NCBI GenBank assembly: GCA_025362795.1 | Contig: JANYFE010000034.1 | Location: 1 to 64,000 of the forward strand | DNA length: 64,000 bases | Origin: Rhodobacterales bacterium | Lineage (GTDB): Bacteria > Pseudomonadota > Alphaproteobacteria > Rhodobacterales > Rhodobacteraceae | Direction: 5' to 3' | Shown: positions 26,747-35,635 of the stretch, one piece after another | Numbering within the stretch: position 1 is the first letter of the stretch | Layout: each line of letters opens with the position of its first letter | Notes under the pieces: model-generated | What the model was told of the DNA's origin: nothing | The model's input: the letters and a program-made list of their open reading frames with translations, nothing else | The model's database searches: none | Translations under genes and position numbers: made by a program

Positions 26747-27557
26747 CGCGCCCGCCTTTCAGACTGGTCGTGCGCGCCAGCACCCAATCCGCCACCAGAT
26801 TGACCGAAATCGCCAGCACCGCGATGCAGATCGCCGGGGCCAAAGCGGCCGGTATCCCGTACACCAGCCCCGTCGCATTCTCCTTCACCAACCCGCCCCA
26901 ATCTGCCAAAGGCGGCTGCACGCCAAGGCCCAAGAACGACAGCGTCGATATGAACAGCACCGCAAAGATGAACCGCAGCCCCAGTTCCGCCACCAGCGGC
27001 GACAGGGCGTTCGGCAGGATTTCATTGAATATCACCCACCTTTGCCCCTCGCCACGCAACCGCGCAGCCTCGACATAATCCATCACCGTGATGTCCACCG
27101 CCACCGCCCGGCTCAGCCGGAACACCCGAGTTGAATCCAAAAGCCCCATCACGATGATCAGCGTCGGCACCGACACGCTCACCGCCGTCAGGATCACCAA
27201 CGCCAGGATCAGCGTCGGCACCGCCATCACCAGATCAACCAGCCGCGACATGACCTGATCCACCCAGCCCCCCGCCGTCGCCGCCGTGAACCCCAGTATC
27301 GACCCCAGCACGAAGGACAGGATCGTCGAACAGGTCGCCACGAAAATCGTGACCTGCCCGCCATAAATCATCCGTGTCAGCAGATCGCGGCCAATGGCAT
27401 CGGTCCCCAGCCAATGCTCGGACGATATCGGATCCCAGACCCCACCCATGATCGCCGCCATATCATAGGGGGCGACCCATTGCGCGGTCAGCGCCAGAAA
27501 GAAGAACGCGCCGGTGATCACCAGCCCGATCAATGCGGATAGCGGAATTCGGCTCAT
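26739..27557 (-). CDS. dipeptide ABC transporter permease (DppC type)
   Basis: A 272-residue inner-membrane permease with about six helices. DppC features are present: an N-terminal helix, the periplasmic AHWLGTDAIGRDLLTRMIYG-type motif (EHWLGTDAIGRD) and a cytoplasmic EAA loop (EAARLRGEGQRWVIFNEILPN). It overlaps dppB by 4 bp and dppDF by 8 bp, so the membrane complex is co-translated. Confidence 0.93.
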   Translation of the reverse strand: MSRIPLSALIGLVITGAFFFLALTAQWVAPYDMAAIMGGVWDPISSEHWLGTDAIGRDLLTRMIYGGQVTIFVATCSTILSFVLGSILGFTAATAGGWVDQVMSRLVDLVMAVPTLILALVILTAVSVSVPTLIIVMGLLDSTRVFRLSRAVAVDITVMDYVEAARLRGEGQRWVIFNEILPNALSPLVAELGLRFIFAVLFISTLSFLGLGVQPPLADWGGLVKENATGLVYGIPAALAPAICIAVLAISVNLVADWVLARTTSLKGGRGG

Positions 27558-28510
27558 TTCGGGTGCCTCAACCTTGGATTGGCGAGGATCGAGATCACGT
27601 CCGCCAGAATGTTCAGCACGATATAGACGGCGGCAAAGATCATCCCGCAGGCCTGCACCACCGGCAGATCGCGCTTGGTGACATGGTCCACCAGAAACTG
27701 CCCCATGCCGGGATAGACGAACACCACCTCGACCACGACCACCCCCACCACCAGATAGGCAAGGTTCAGCATCACCACGTTGACCACCGGCGCAATCGCG
27801 TTCGGAAAGGCATGCCGCCAGATCACCGCCAGCGGCCCCAGACCCTTCAACTCCGCCGTCTCGATATAGGCGCTCTGCATGACATTCAAAATCGCAGCCC
27901 GCGTCATCCGCATCATATGCGCCAGCACCACCATCACCAGAACGATGACCGGCAGGATGATGGCGTGCAGCCGTTCAAACACCCCCATCCCGGGAAAGAT
28001 CATCGCCATCGACGGGAACAGGTGCAGCTTCACCGCCAGCACGTACAGAACCAGATAGCCCGCCACGAACTCCGGCAAGCTGATCGTGGCCAACGTCACG
28101 CCGGAAATCAGCCGGTCCGGCCAGCGCCCATTGTACCTTGCCGCCAGCAGCCCCAGCGTGATCGCCAAAGGCACCGAAATGATCGCCGCCCAGAACGCGA
28201 GGAACATCGTATTGCCCAAGCGTTGCCCGATCGACTTGGCAATGTCCTGACCATTGGTCATCGCCTTGCCCAGATCGCCGGTCAGAAAGCCACCCAGCCA
28301 GTGAAGATACCGCCCGACCAGCGGGTCATTCAGCCCCATCTGTTCGCGTAAATTCGCCAGCGCCACCGGCGTTGCCGATTGGCCCAGCATTGCCTGCGCC
28401 GCATCCCCCGGCAGCGCCTCGACCCCGAAAAAGATCAAGAGCGACACCGCCCACAGCAACAGCAGGCCCAGCGCAAGGCGCTGAGCCACCAATTTAAGGA
28501 TGGGATGCAC
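27554..28510 (-). CDS. dipeptide ABC transporter permease (DppB type)
   Basis: A 318-residue inner-membrane permease. The start QRLALGLLLLWAVSLLIF, the periplasmic loop with PLVGRYLHWLGGFLTGDLG and the EAA loop ETAELKGLGPLAVIWRHAFP match DppB. It sits 3 bp after the binding-protein gene. Substrate specificity is set mainly by that protein. Confidence 0.93.
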   Translation of the reverse strand: MHPILKLVAQRLALGLLLLWAVSLLIFFGVEALPGDAAQAMLGQSATPVALANLREQMGLNDPLVGRYLHWLGGFLTGDLGKAMTNGQDIAKSIGQRLGNTMFLAFWAAIISVPLAITLGLLAARYNGRWPDRLISGVTLATISLPEFVAGYLVLYVLAVKLHLFPSMAMIFPGMGVFERLHAIILPVIVLVMVVLAHMMRMTRAAILNVMQSAYIETAELKGLGPLAVIWRHAFPNAIAPVVNVVMLNLAYLVVGVVVVEVVFVYPGMGQFLVDHVTKRDLPVVQACGMIFAAVYIVLNILADVISILANPRLRHPK

Positions 28511-28513
28511 GGA

Positions 28514-30103
28514 TCAGGCCTTGAGCCAGCACTTGACCAGCGCCTTGCCGTTCATCAACTCGCCATTCGGGTCTTGCAGCCAGCCACCCAGACTGTCCGC
28601 CACGATCTCGACGAAATCGTTGAACATCGGCAGGATCAGCCCGCCATTGTCGCGCACGTTATTGGCCAGTTCGGAATACATCGCCTTGCGCTTGACCGGG
28701 TCCAACTCGCCCCGCGCCGCAATCAGCGTCGCGTCGAACTTCGGGTCGATGAACTTGGTGTCGTTCCAGTCGGCGGTCGACAGATAGGCCGTCGAATACA
28801 TCTGGTCCTGCACCGGACGCCCACCCCAATAGCTGGCGCAGAAGGGCGCGACGTTCCACACATTCGTCCAATACCCGTCATCCGGCTCCCGCTTGATTTC
28901 CAACGGAATTCCCGCCGCATTGGCCGATTGCTGGAACAATTGCGCCGCCTCGACCGCACCGGGGAAGGCTCCTTCGGCGACCTGCAAGATGATCGGTGAT
29001 CCGTCATGGCCCGATTTCTTGTAAAACTCCGCCGCCGCTGCCGCATCATATTCGCGTTGCGGAATGGTTTCATCAAAGAACGGATAGGCCGAATTGATCG
29101 GGAAATCATTGCCGACCGAGCCATAGCCGCCCAAGATCTTGTCAACCATTTCCTTGCGGTTGATCGCCAGCTTCATCGCCATCCGCAGGTCATTGTTGTC
29201 AAACGGTGCCTTGGTGCATTCCATGATGAACACATAATGGCCGCGCCCCGCCGCAGATTGCACCGACAGGCCCGGCGCACCGTTCAGCAAGCTGATGATC
29301 TTGGGGTCCACCCGGTTCATCATGTTGATCTGGCCGGACTGCAGCGCCGCCGTCCGCGCCGTGTTGTCGTTGATCACGATGATCTCGACCTGATCGGCAT
29401 GGCCGACCGAACTGTCCCAGTAATTCGCATGCTTTTCAAAGGCGATCCGGACGCCCGGCTCAAAGCTCGTCACCTTGTAGGCACCCGAGCCTATGCCATC
29501 CGCAGGGCTGTCCACCCCGCCACCCGGCTGCATCACCAGATGATAATCGGCCATCAGGAACGGCAGGTCGGCATTGGCATCGGCCAGCGTCAGGGTCAGC
29601 ATGTCGCCTTCGCCCTTGATCTCGGTGATGCCCTTGACGATACCCAATGCGCCCGACTGCGACTTTTCGTCGGTGTGGCGCTTCAGCGTGGCGACCACAT
29701 CATCAATCGTCAGGGTCTTGCCGTTGTGAAATTCGACGCCTTGCCGGATCTTGAATTTCCAGACCTTGGCATCCGGCGAGGACGAGATTTCCTCGGCAAC
29801 CCGGTAGTCAATTTCGTTGCTGGGGCTCACGTCCACCAGCATGTCGCCATAGGTCATCGACACGACATAGGGCACCTCCGACGCGGCCAGTGCAGGGTCC
29901 AGCGTGTTGGTGGACTCGCCGCCCTGCATGCCCGCACGCAGCAGCCCACCTTTGACCGGCTCATCCGCCCGCGCCGCCGTGGTCAGCATCGTGCCCGCCA
30001 CTGCAGCGGATACGCCCAATGCGCCTGCGCGTCCGACGAAATCGCGGCGGTTCATCCGGCCCGCCACAGCCTGCTTCAACAGATGGTTCAACTCGCTGGA
30101 CAT
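28514..30103 (-). CDS. TAT-exported dipeptide/oligopeptide-binding protein (SBP_bac_5)
   Basis: A 529-residue periplasmic solute-binding protein of the peptide/nickel family. The twin-arginine motif NRRDFVG is at residues 18-24 with a hydrophobic core ending in AARA, so it is exported folded by Tat. Family strands include TLDPALAASEVPY, WKFKIRQGVEFHNGK and NRKEMVDKILGG. The ligand could be peptides, opines or another amine; the sequence cannot separate them. First gene of the transporter set; the intergenic region upstream holds two palindromic candidate operator sites. Confidence 0.9.
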   Translation of the reverse strand: MSSELNHLLKQAVAGRMNRRDFVGRAGALGVSAAVAGTMLTTAARADEPVKGGLLRAGMQGGESTNTLDPALAASEVPYVVSMTYGDMLVDVSPSNEIDYRVAEEISSSPDAKVWKFKIRQGVEFHNGKTLTIDDVVATLKRHTDEKSQSGALGIVKGITEIKGEGDMLTLTLADANADLPFLMADYHLVMQPGGGVDSPADGIGSGAYKVTSFEPGVRIAFEKHANYWDSSVGHADQVEIIVINDNTARTAALQSGQINMMNRVDPKIISLLNGAPGLSVQSAAGRGHYVFIMECTKAPFDNNDLRMAMKLAINRKEMVDKILGGYGSVGNDFPINSAYPFFDETIPQREYDAAAAAEFYKKSGHDGSPIILQVAEGAFPGAVEAAQLFQQSANAAGIPLEIKREPDDGYWTNVWNVAPFCASYWGGRPVQDQMYSTAYLSTADWNDTKFIDPKFDATLIAARGELDPVKRKAMYSELANNVRDNGGLILPMFNDFVEIVADSLGGWLQDPNGELMNGKALVKCWLKA

Positions 30104-30143
30104 CCCGTAGTCTCCCTGTTTGGCACCTGGCCATTTTTCTTGA

Positions 30144-30182
30144 TTGGTCCGTCAATAAAAGCCGATTCTTGATTTGGACCAA
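30144..30182. promoter_or_regulatory. paired palindromic operator candidates upstream of the dipeptide ABC operon
   Basis: TTGGTCCGTCAA (30144-30155) and TTGGACCAA (30174-30182) are two short palindromes sharing TTGG-CC/CCAA half-sites, centres about 28 bp apart, in the 101-bp gap before the binding-protein gene. The shape resembles GntR- or LacI-family operators. No regulator gene is adjacent, and the assignment is by pattern only. Confidence 0.4.
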
Positions 30183-30204
30183 GGACTTTTTTCGCGAACT
30201 CCCG

Positions 30205-32208
30205 TCAGACGAACCTGCGCATCACCTCTTCGTCCCACGCCCGCTCAAAAACCACCGTGTCGCCCTCCCAGGCCGTCAGCTTCGCTTTCATCCGCAGATC
30301 GTCCACCGTCCCGGTCATTTCCGCCTCGGCCCGTGTCCTGACCGACCAGTCGCCCCGCGACAACCGCTGTTCCCAGACATGCACGGCGCGGGCCGACAGC
30401 GGGTCATCCGGCACAATCTCCCAGCGCTCCGACATCGTCTCGCCGCTGCACAAACCGTGGGTCAGGCTTTCGACATCACCCGTGTCATCCTCGATCACCA
30501 GCACCCGCCTGCCCGACAACAGCTCCGTCTCGATCCGCCTGCCGGCATGTCCCTTGCGGATCACGCGATGCTGCCAGGGTGCAGCCCCCTCCGCGTCCGG
30601 CGGCACCCATTCCGCCTCCGATCCAGAATGCACCGGTAAATCAAGGCTCCCCCCCGTCACCGTCAAAACCCCCGCCTCTGGCGAAGGCCACACAAAAGGC
30701 CAGTAGGCATTCGACAGTGCCAACCGCAGATGATGCCCCTTGGCCACCCGATACGCCATCTGGTCCACATCAAACGCCACATCGACCGCCACCTCCGGCA
30801 CCATGGGCGCGGGTTCTTCCATCGAATCGCGGTGACACAGGTTCAACATCCCATGCGCGATCCGCACCGAGGCACCATCCGGCCCGACATCACACAGCCG
30901 CGCCACCACAAACCCCAGCGGCTTGTCCGAACTGACCCGCAATCTCAGCCGCGCCGCGCCCAGCAGATCCAGCGGCTCTGCCAGCACCGCGCCATCGAAA
31001 CACAGCGACAACGCATCATCCTCGCGCTGATCCCCCGGCATCTCGGCATTCAGCCCCATCGGGAAAAACTCGCCCGCCTGCATCCCCAGATGCTGCGGCG
31101 AGGAAATCCTGCCAATTTCATCTGTCCCCAAATATCCGACTGGGGGTCCGGGGGGCGTCAGCGCCCCCGGTGCCAGGGCCATCACCTGCCGCGACACCCG
31201 TGGCGAAGGCCAGACCGCCTCACACACCCAATGCCCCGCCCGCCACTTGGCCGACGCATCCGGTGGCGCTGAATGCAGCATGTAGACCCGATAGGCCGGG
31301 TCATCCTCTGCGCCATTCGCCACACCCTTCAGCCACCGGTCCCACCAGCGCAGCGCCAGTTGCAGAAACCCCACCCGGGGCCCCGGCACCGCCGTATGCG
31401 GATATTGGTGCACCCAGGGCCCGACAATCCCCTTGGCCCCGGCATTCTCGACCAGATGCGCCACGGTGTTCATGTAATTGTCGGCCCAACCACCCCAGAT
31501 CATCACAGGAACCGTCATTCGGGAATAATCCTCGCTGACCGACCCGTGTTTCCAATAGTCTGACTTCTCCTGCAAATCCGCCCAGACCGGCGCCAGCCAA
31601 GGCTCCGCAGCCAGCCGTTTCATCCAGCCCTCGCGCCAGTCCGGCCTCAACGCCGGATCGCCGGGCCGCGACGAATAGGACAACATCACGACGCCCCAGC
31701 CAAAATTCTCGCCCAAAAGACAGCCGCCCTTGTAATGAATGTCATCGGCAAACCGGTCCGTCGTCGAACAGACCGACACCACCGCTTTCAGCGCCGGAGG
31801 CTGCAAGAACGCCGTCTGCAAGCAGTTGAACCCGCCCCACGACTTGCCCATCATCCCCACCGACCCCGAACACCAGTCCTGTGCCGCCAGCCACTCGATC
31901 ACCTCGCAGGCGTCGGCCAGTTCCTGAATCGTATACTCGTCCGTCATCAGCCCGTCAGAATCGCCATTCCCCCGTATGTCGACCCGCACACAGGCATAGC
32001 CATGCCCCGCCACATAGGCGTGCATCATCTCGTCGCGCGGCAAAGTTCCGTCCCGCTTGCGATAAGGAATGTATTCCAGCACGGCTGGAACCTTCCCGGC
32101 CCCTTCCGCCCGCCAGATGCGCGCCGACAACCGGCAGCCATCCGACATGACAATCGCCAGATCGGCGTCCTCAACCACCGCGAACGGAAACTCCGTCACA
32201 ACTTTCAT
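30205..32208 (-). CDS. CocE/NonD-family hydrolase (X-Pro dipeptidyl-peptidase S15-like)
   Basis: A 667-residue serine hydrolase. The alpha/beta-hydrolase domain has the DIRGNGDSDG strand and nucleophile Ser123 in GKSWGGFNC. The C-terminal domain has the jelly-roll of X-Pro dipeptidyl-peptidases and cocaine esterase. It is likely a peptidase or esterase; being upstream of and co-oriented with a peptide-type ABC transporter suggests it processes an imported substrate or precursor (inference). The ATG at 32208 has GGAGA 8 bases upstream; upstream in-frame sequence has no homology. No signal peptide. Confidence 0.88.
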   Translation of the reverse strand: MKVVTEFPFAVVEDADLAIVMSDGCRLSARIWRAEGAGKVPAVLEYIPYRKRDGTLPRDEMMHAYVAGHGYACVRVDIRGNGDSDGLMTDEYTIQELADACEVIEWLAAQDWCSGSVGMMGKSWGGFNCLQTAFLQPPALKAVVSVCSTTDRFADDIHYKGGCLLGENFGWGVVMLSYSSRPGDPALRPDWREGWMKRLAAEPWLAPVWADLQEKSDYWKHGSVSEDYSRMTVPVMIWGGWADNYMNTVAHLVENAGAKGIVGPWVHQYPHTAVPGPRVGFLQLALRWWDRWLKGVANGAEDDPAYRVYMLHSAPPDASAKWRAGHWVCEAVWPSPRVSRQVMALAPGALTPPGPPVGYLGTDEIGRISSPQHLGMQAGEFFPMGLNAEMPGDQREDDALSLCFDGAVLAEPLDLLGAARLRLRVSSDKPLGFVVARLCDVGPDGASVRIAHGMLNLCHRDSMEEPAPMVPEVAVDVAFDVDQMAYRVAKGHHLRLALSNAYWPFVWPSPEAGVLTVTGGSLDLPVHSGSEAEWVPPDAEGAAPWQHRVIRKGHAGRRIETELLSGRRVLVIEDDTGDVESLTHGLCSGETMSERWEIVPDDPLSARAVHVWEQRLSRGDWSVRTRAEAEMTGTVDDLRMKAKLTAWEGDTVVFERAWDEEVMRRFV

Positions 32209-32378
32209 ACCCGTCTCCACCGCTGATCTCTTGGCATAGGGCGCAGGCCTGCATGTTTTCGCCACCCCAAAACGCCGTTTTGCCCGCCAATTCCGACACC
32301 CCGGCGCATCACGCAAAAATACCCTCTTGCCCTCGCCCCCGCCTCGCGCCACCCATTCAGCACAACGCGAGGGAACCC

Positions 32379-33887
32379 ATGACCAACCGCCCCAACATCC
32401 TGATCCTGATGGTCGACCAGCTGACCGGCACCCTGTTCGACGACGGCCCCGCCGCCTTCCTGCACGCGCCCCACCTGCGCGCCCTTGCCGCCCGCTCTGT
32501 CCGTTTTGCCAATGCCTACACGGCATCGCCGCTCTGCGCCCCGGCCCGTGCCGCCTTCATGTCCGGTGCCCTGCCCCGCCGCACCCGCGTCTACGACAAC
32601 GCGGCAGAGTTCGCCTCGGATATCCCAACCTACGCCCACCACCTGCGCCGCGCCGGCTATCAGACTGCCCTCTCTGGCAAGATGCACTTCGTCGGCCCCG
32701 ACCAGCTGCACGGGTTTGAGGAGCGTCTGACCACCGACATCTACCCCGCCGATTTCGGCTGGACCCCCGATTACCGCAAGCCGGGCGAGCGGATCGACTG
32801 GTGGTATCACAACCTTGGGTCCGTGACGGGCGCAGGCGTGGCAGAGATCACCAACCAGTTGGAATATGACGACGACGTGGCCCACCAAGCCACCCAGAAA
32901 CTCTACGACCTGTCGCGCGGCCTTGACGCCCGCCCGTGGTGCCTGACCGTCAGCTTCACCCACCCCCACGACCCCTTCGTCGCCCGCAAGAAATACTGGG
33001 ACTTGTACGAAAACAGCCCCGAACTCGACCCCCCAACACCCCTCGCCTACGAAGACATGGACGCCCACTCCAAACGCCTGATGGACGCCTGCGACTGGCG
33101 CGGCCTGACCGTCACGCCCGACCACATCCGCCGCGCCCGCCAGGGCTATTTCGCCAACATCTCCTATGTCGACGACAAAATCGGCGAACTCCTTGCCACC
33201 CTGCAGGCCACGCGCCAGGACCCGATCATCCTCTTCGTCTCGGACCATGGCGAAATGCTGGGCCGCAAAGGCCTGTGGTTCAAGATGAATTTCTTCGAAG
33301 GCGCCGCCCGCGTGCCCCTGATGATCGCCGCGCCCGGCCTTGCGCCCCAGCGCATCGAAACCCCGGTCTCGACCATCGACGTCACCCCTACGCTGTGTGA
33401 CCTTGCCGGAATATCCATGGCCGACATCATGCCATGGACCGATGGCGAAAGCCTGGTCCCCCTGGCCCAGGGCGAAGACCGTCTGACCCCCGTCGCCATG
33501 GAATACGCCGCCGAAGGTTCGATCACCCCCATGGTCGCCCTGCGTCAGGGCGCCTGGAAATACACGCGCTGCGCCGCCGACCCCGAACAATTGTTCGATC
33601 TTGCCGCCGACCCCGACGAATCGCGCAACCTTGCCACAGATCCCCGCGCCGCCGAAATCCTCGCCCATTTTCAACTGATGGCCGACGCCCGCTGGGATCT
33701 CCAAGCCTACGACGCCGAAGTCCGGCAAAGCCAAGCCCGCCGCTGGGTCGTCTACGAAGCCTTGCGCAACGGCGCCTACTACCCGTGGGACCACCAACCC
33801 CTCCGCGCCGCCTCTGAACGTTATATGCGCAACCATATGGACCTGAACCAGCTGGAGGACAGCAAACGCTTCCCCCGCGGCGAATGA
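32379..33887 (+). CDS. sulfatase, choline-sulfatase-like
   Basis: A 502-residue type I sulfatase. The formylglycine-modification motif is CAPARAAFMSG, with Cys53 as the residue to be converted. The metal and sulfate ligands follow (NILILMVDQ, GKMHF, THPHDPF, SDHGEMLG). The C-terminal region with RRWVVYEALRNG and YYPWDHQP matches the choline-sulfatase C-terminal domain, so hydrolysis of choline-O-sulfate is the best guess. No betA, betB or betI gene is nearby, so a different sulfate ester remains possible. The ATG at 32379 has GAGGG 6 bases upstream. Divergent from the CocE gene. Confidence 0.83.
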   Translation: MTNRPNILILMVDQLTGTLFDDGPAAFLHAPHLRALAARSVRFANAYTASPLCAPARAAFMSGALPRRTRVYDNAAEFASDIPTYAHHLRRAGYQTALSGKMHFVGPDQLHGFEERLTTDIYPADFGWTPDYRKPGERIDWWYHNLGSVTGAGVAEITNQLEYDDDVAHQATQKLYDLSRGLDARPWCLTVSFTHPHDPFVARKKYWDLYENSPELDPPTPLAYEDMDAHSKRLMDACDWRGLTVTPDHIRRARQGYFANISYVDDKIGELLATLQATRQDPIILFVSDHGEMLGRKGLWFKMNFFEGAARVPLMIAAPGLAPQRIETPVSTIDVTPTLCDLAGISMADIMPWTDGESLVPLAQGEDRLTPVAMEYAAEGSITPMVALRQGAWKYTRCAADPEQLFDLAADPDESRNLATDPRAAEILAHFQLMADARWDLQAYDAEVRQSQARRWVVYEALRNGAYYPWDHQPLRAASERYMRNHMDLNQLEDSKRFPRGE

Positions 33888-34020
33888 CCCGCCGGTTTCT
33901 GTCCCCACATATTGCCGCCAACGCCTGACACAGACCGCCCCCGCGCAATGGAATCCCTTGACCCAACCTTCCGGGCAAGGGATGGTGCCGCGCATTCATT
34001 TCCAACTGGGACGGTTCATT

Positions 34021-35535
34021 ATGACAAAGTGGAAGCTGGCTGGCAGCACGGCATTGGTGCTGGTTATGGGTTCGGTAGCCTCGTTCGCCGATGTGACACC
34101 CGAAGATGTCTGGAAAGCCTGGCAAGATGGCGCCACGGCGATGGGCCAGAAGGTAACCGCCGGCAGCACCACACGCGACGGTGACGCACTGGTGGTCAAA
34201 GGCATTTCGATCGTGTTTGCTGGCGACAAAGGAGGCACCGCCAGCTTTGACACCGTCAGCTTCAAGGACAATGGCGACGGCACCGTGGGCATCGTGTTCC
34301 CCGACAGCAGCCCCGTTAAAATGTCCGTGCCGCCCAGCGGATCAGAAACTGGCCCGACCGAGATTGCTCTGACCCTTGGCCTGGCCGGCGCCGCAATCAC
34401 CGCCAGCGGCACGCCGGAAGCCATCAGCTACAAAACCGATGCCCCTGAAATCGGCCTCAAGCTTGACAGTGTCAAACCCGCCGATGGCTCTGTGGTAGAT
34501 GCCGCAGCCGACATCAAACTGACCGGCGTGACCGGAACCTATGCGATCGAGGGCGCTGAATCCGGCAAGAAGATCACCGAAGACTTCGCCGCTAAATCCT
34601 TTGATCTCAAGGTCAAGGGCACGGACGCCAAGGGCGGGTCGCCCTTTGACGTGACCGCCTCGATTGCCGATTTTGCGGGCAAATTCGCCGTTGACGGCAT
34701 CAATGGCGACATGTCCGACCTGAACGCCGCGCTGAAGGCGGGTTTTGCGCTGGATGGCGGCTTCACCTATGGGGCCACCGCATTCGACTTGAATGCCAGC
34801 ACCGATGGCAAACCGACCAAGATTGCGGGGTCGCTGGGCGGCGGCGATCTGACCCTGGCGATGGATGCCAGCAAGCTGCACTATAGCTCTGGCAGCAAGG
34901 CGGTGTCGCTGACCATCAACTCGCCGGACATTCCGGTGCCGGATCTCACCGTCGGTCTGGGCGAGGCCGCGTTCGACCTTTTGATGCCGGTTGCCAAATC
35001 GGACAGCTCCGCCGATTTCGCTCTGCTGACCAAGATCGTCGACCTCAAGGTTTCGGACGCAATCTGGTCCATGATCGACCCGACCGCGGCCCTGCCGCAT
35101 GACCCTGCCACCCTGATCATCGACACCACGGGCACCGCCACCATGACCAAGGACATCATGGCAGAGGCGAATGCCGTCCAGAGTGGCAATGACGCGCCGC
35201 CCGGCATGCTGAACTCGCTCAATCTCAACCAGTTCGACCTGAAAGTCGCCGGTGCCGAAGTCACGGGCAAAGGTGCCTTCACCTTCGACAATTCCGACAT
35301 GACGACGTTCTCCGGCGTGCCAGCCCCCACCGGAAAGATCGACATCAAGGCTGTCGGTGTGAATGCGTTGATCGACACGCTGGTCAAGATGGGCCTGTTG
35401 CCACAAGATCAGGTGATGCAGGGCCGCATGATGCTGGCGATGTTCGCCAACACGTCGACCACCGCGGACGAGATCACCTCGACGCTGGAATTCAAGGACA
35501 AGCATTTCTTCGCCAACGGCCAGCAACTGCAATAA
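34021..35535 (+). CDS. DUF2125 exported protein
   Basis: A 504-residue protein with a Sec signal peptide (STALVLVMGSVASFA) and a long beta-rich mature part matching DUF2125, a family abundant in Rhodobacterales. Repeated short hydrophobic beta strands with Asp/Gly turns suggest a beta-solenoid or lipid-transport-like fold, but no catalytic motif is visible. The ATG at 34021 places the signal peptide at the N terminus. It is followed by an intrinsic terminator, so it is probably monocistronic. Confidence 0.8.
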   Translation: MTKWKLAGSTALVLVMGSVASFADVTPEDVWKAWQDGATAMGQKVTAGSTTRDGDALVVKGISIVFAGDKGGTASFDTVSFKDNGDGTVGIVFPDSSPVKMSVPPSGSETGPTEIALTLGLAGAAITASGTPEAISYKTDAPEIGLKLDSVKPADGSVVDAAADIKLTGVTGTYAIEGAESGKKITEDFAAKSFDLKVKGTDAKGGSPFDVTASIADFAGKFAVDGINGDMSDLNAALKAGFALDGGFTYGATAFDLNASTDGKPTKIAGSLGGGDLTLAMDASKLHYSSGSKAVSLTINSPDIPVPDLTVGLGEAAFDLLMPVAKSDSSADFALLTKIVDLKVSDAIWSMIDPTAALPHDPATLIIDTTGTATMTKDIMAEANAVQSGNDAPPGMLNSLNLNQFDLKVAGAEVTGKGAFTFDNSDMTTFSGVPAPTGKIDIKAVGVNALIDTLVKMGLLPQDQVMQGRMMLAMFANTSTTADEITSTLEFKDKHFFANGQQLQ

Positions 35536-35552
35536 CCCTACCCGACAAATTG

Positions 35553-35585
35553 AAGGCCGCCCTTGGCATCCGGGCGGCCTTTGCC
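35553..35585 (+). terminator. rho-independent terminator of the DUF2125 gene
   Basis: The stem AAGGCCGCCC / GGGCGGCCTT with a nine-base loop is followed by TGCCTTG. It lies 17 bp after the stop codon. Confidence 0.8.
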
Positions 35586-35635
35586 TTGCCTGTGGCGCGG
35601 CCATCCCCCATATCGGTGCTCAAGGGGAACCCAAC

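Noticed and set aside
25016-26803. Long plus-strand open frame (595 codons) over the dipeptide ATPase gene
   Set aside because: It is the antisense shadow of a gene with two complete ABC cassettes; its translation is Arg/His/Pro-rich with no recognisable domain.
32205-33995. 596-codon minus-strand open frame over the sulfatase gene
   Set aside because: The plus-strand frame has a full sulfatase motif set; the minus frame does not.
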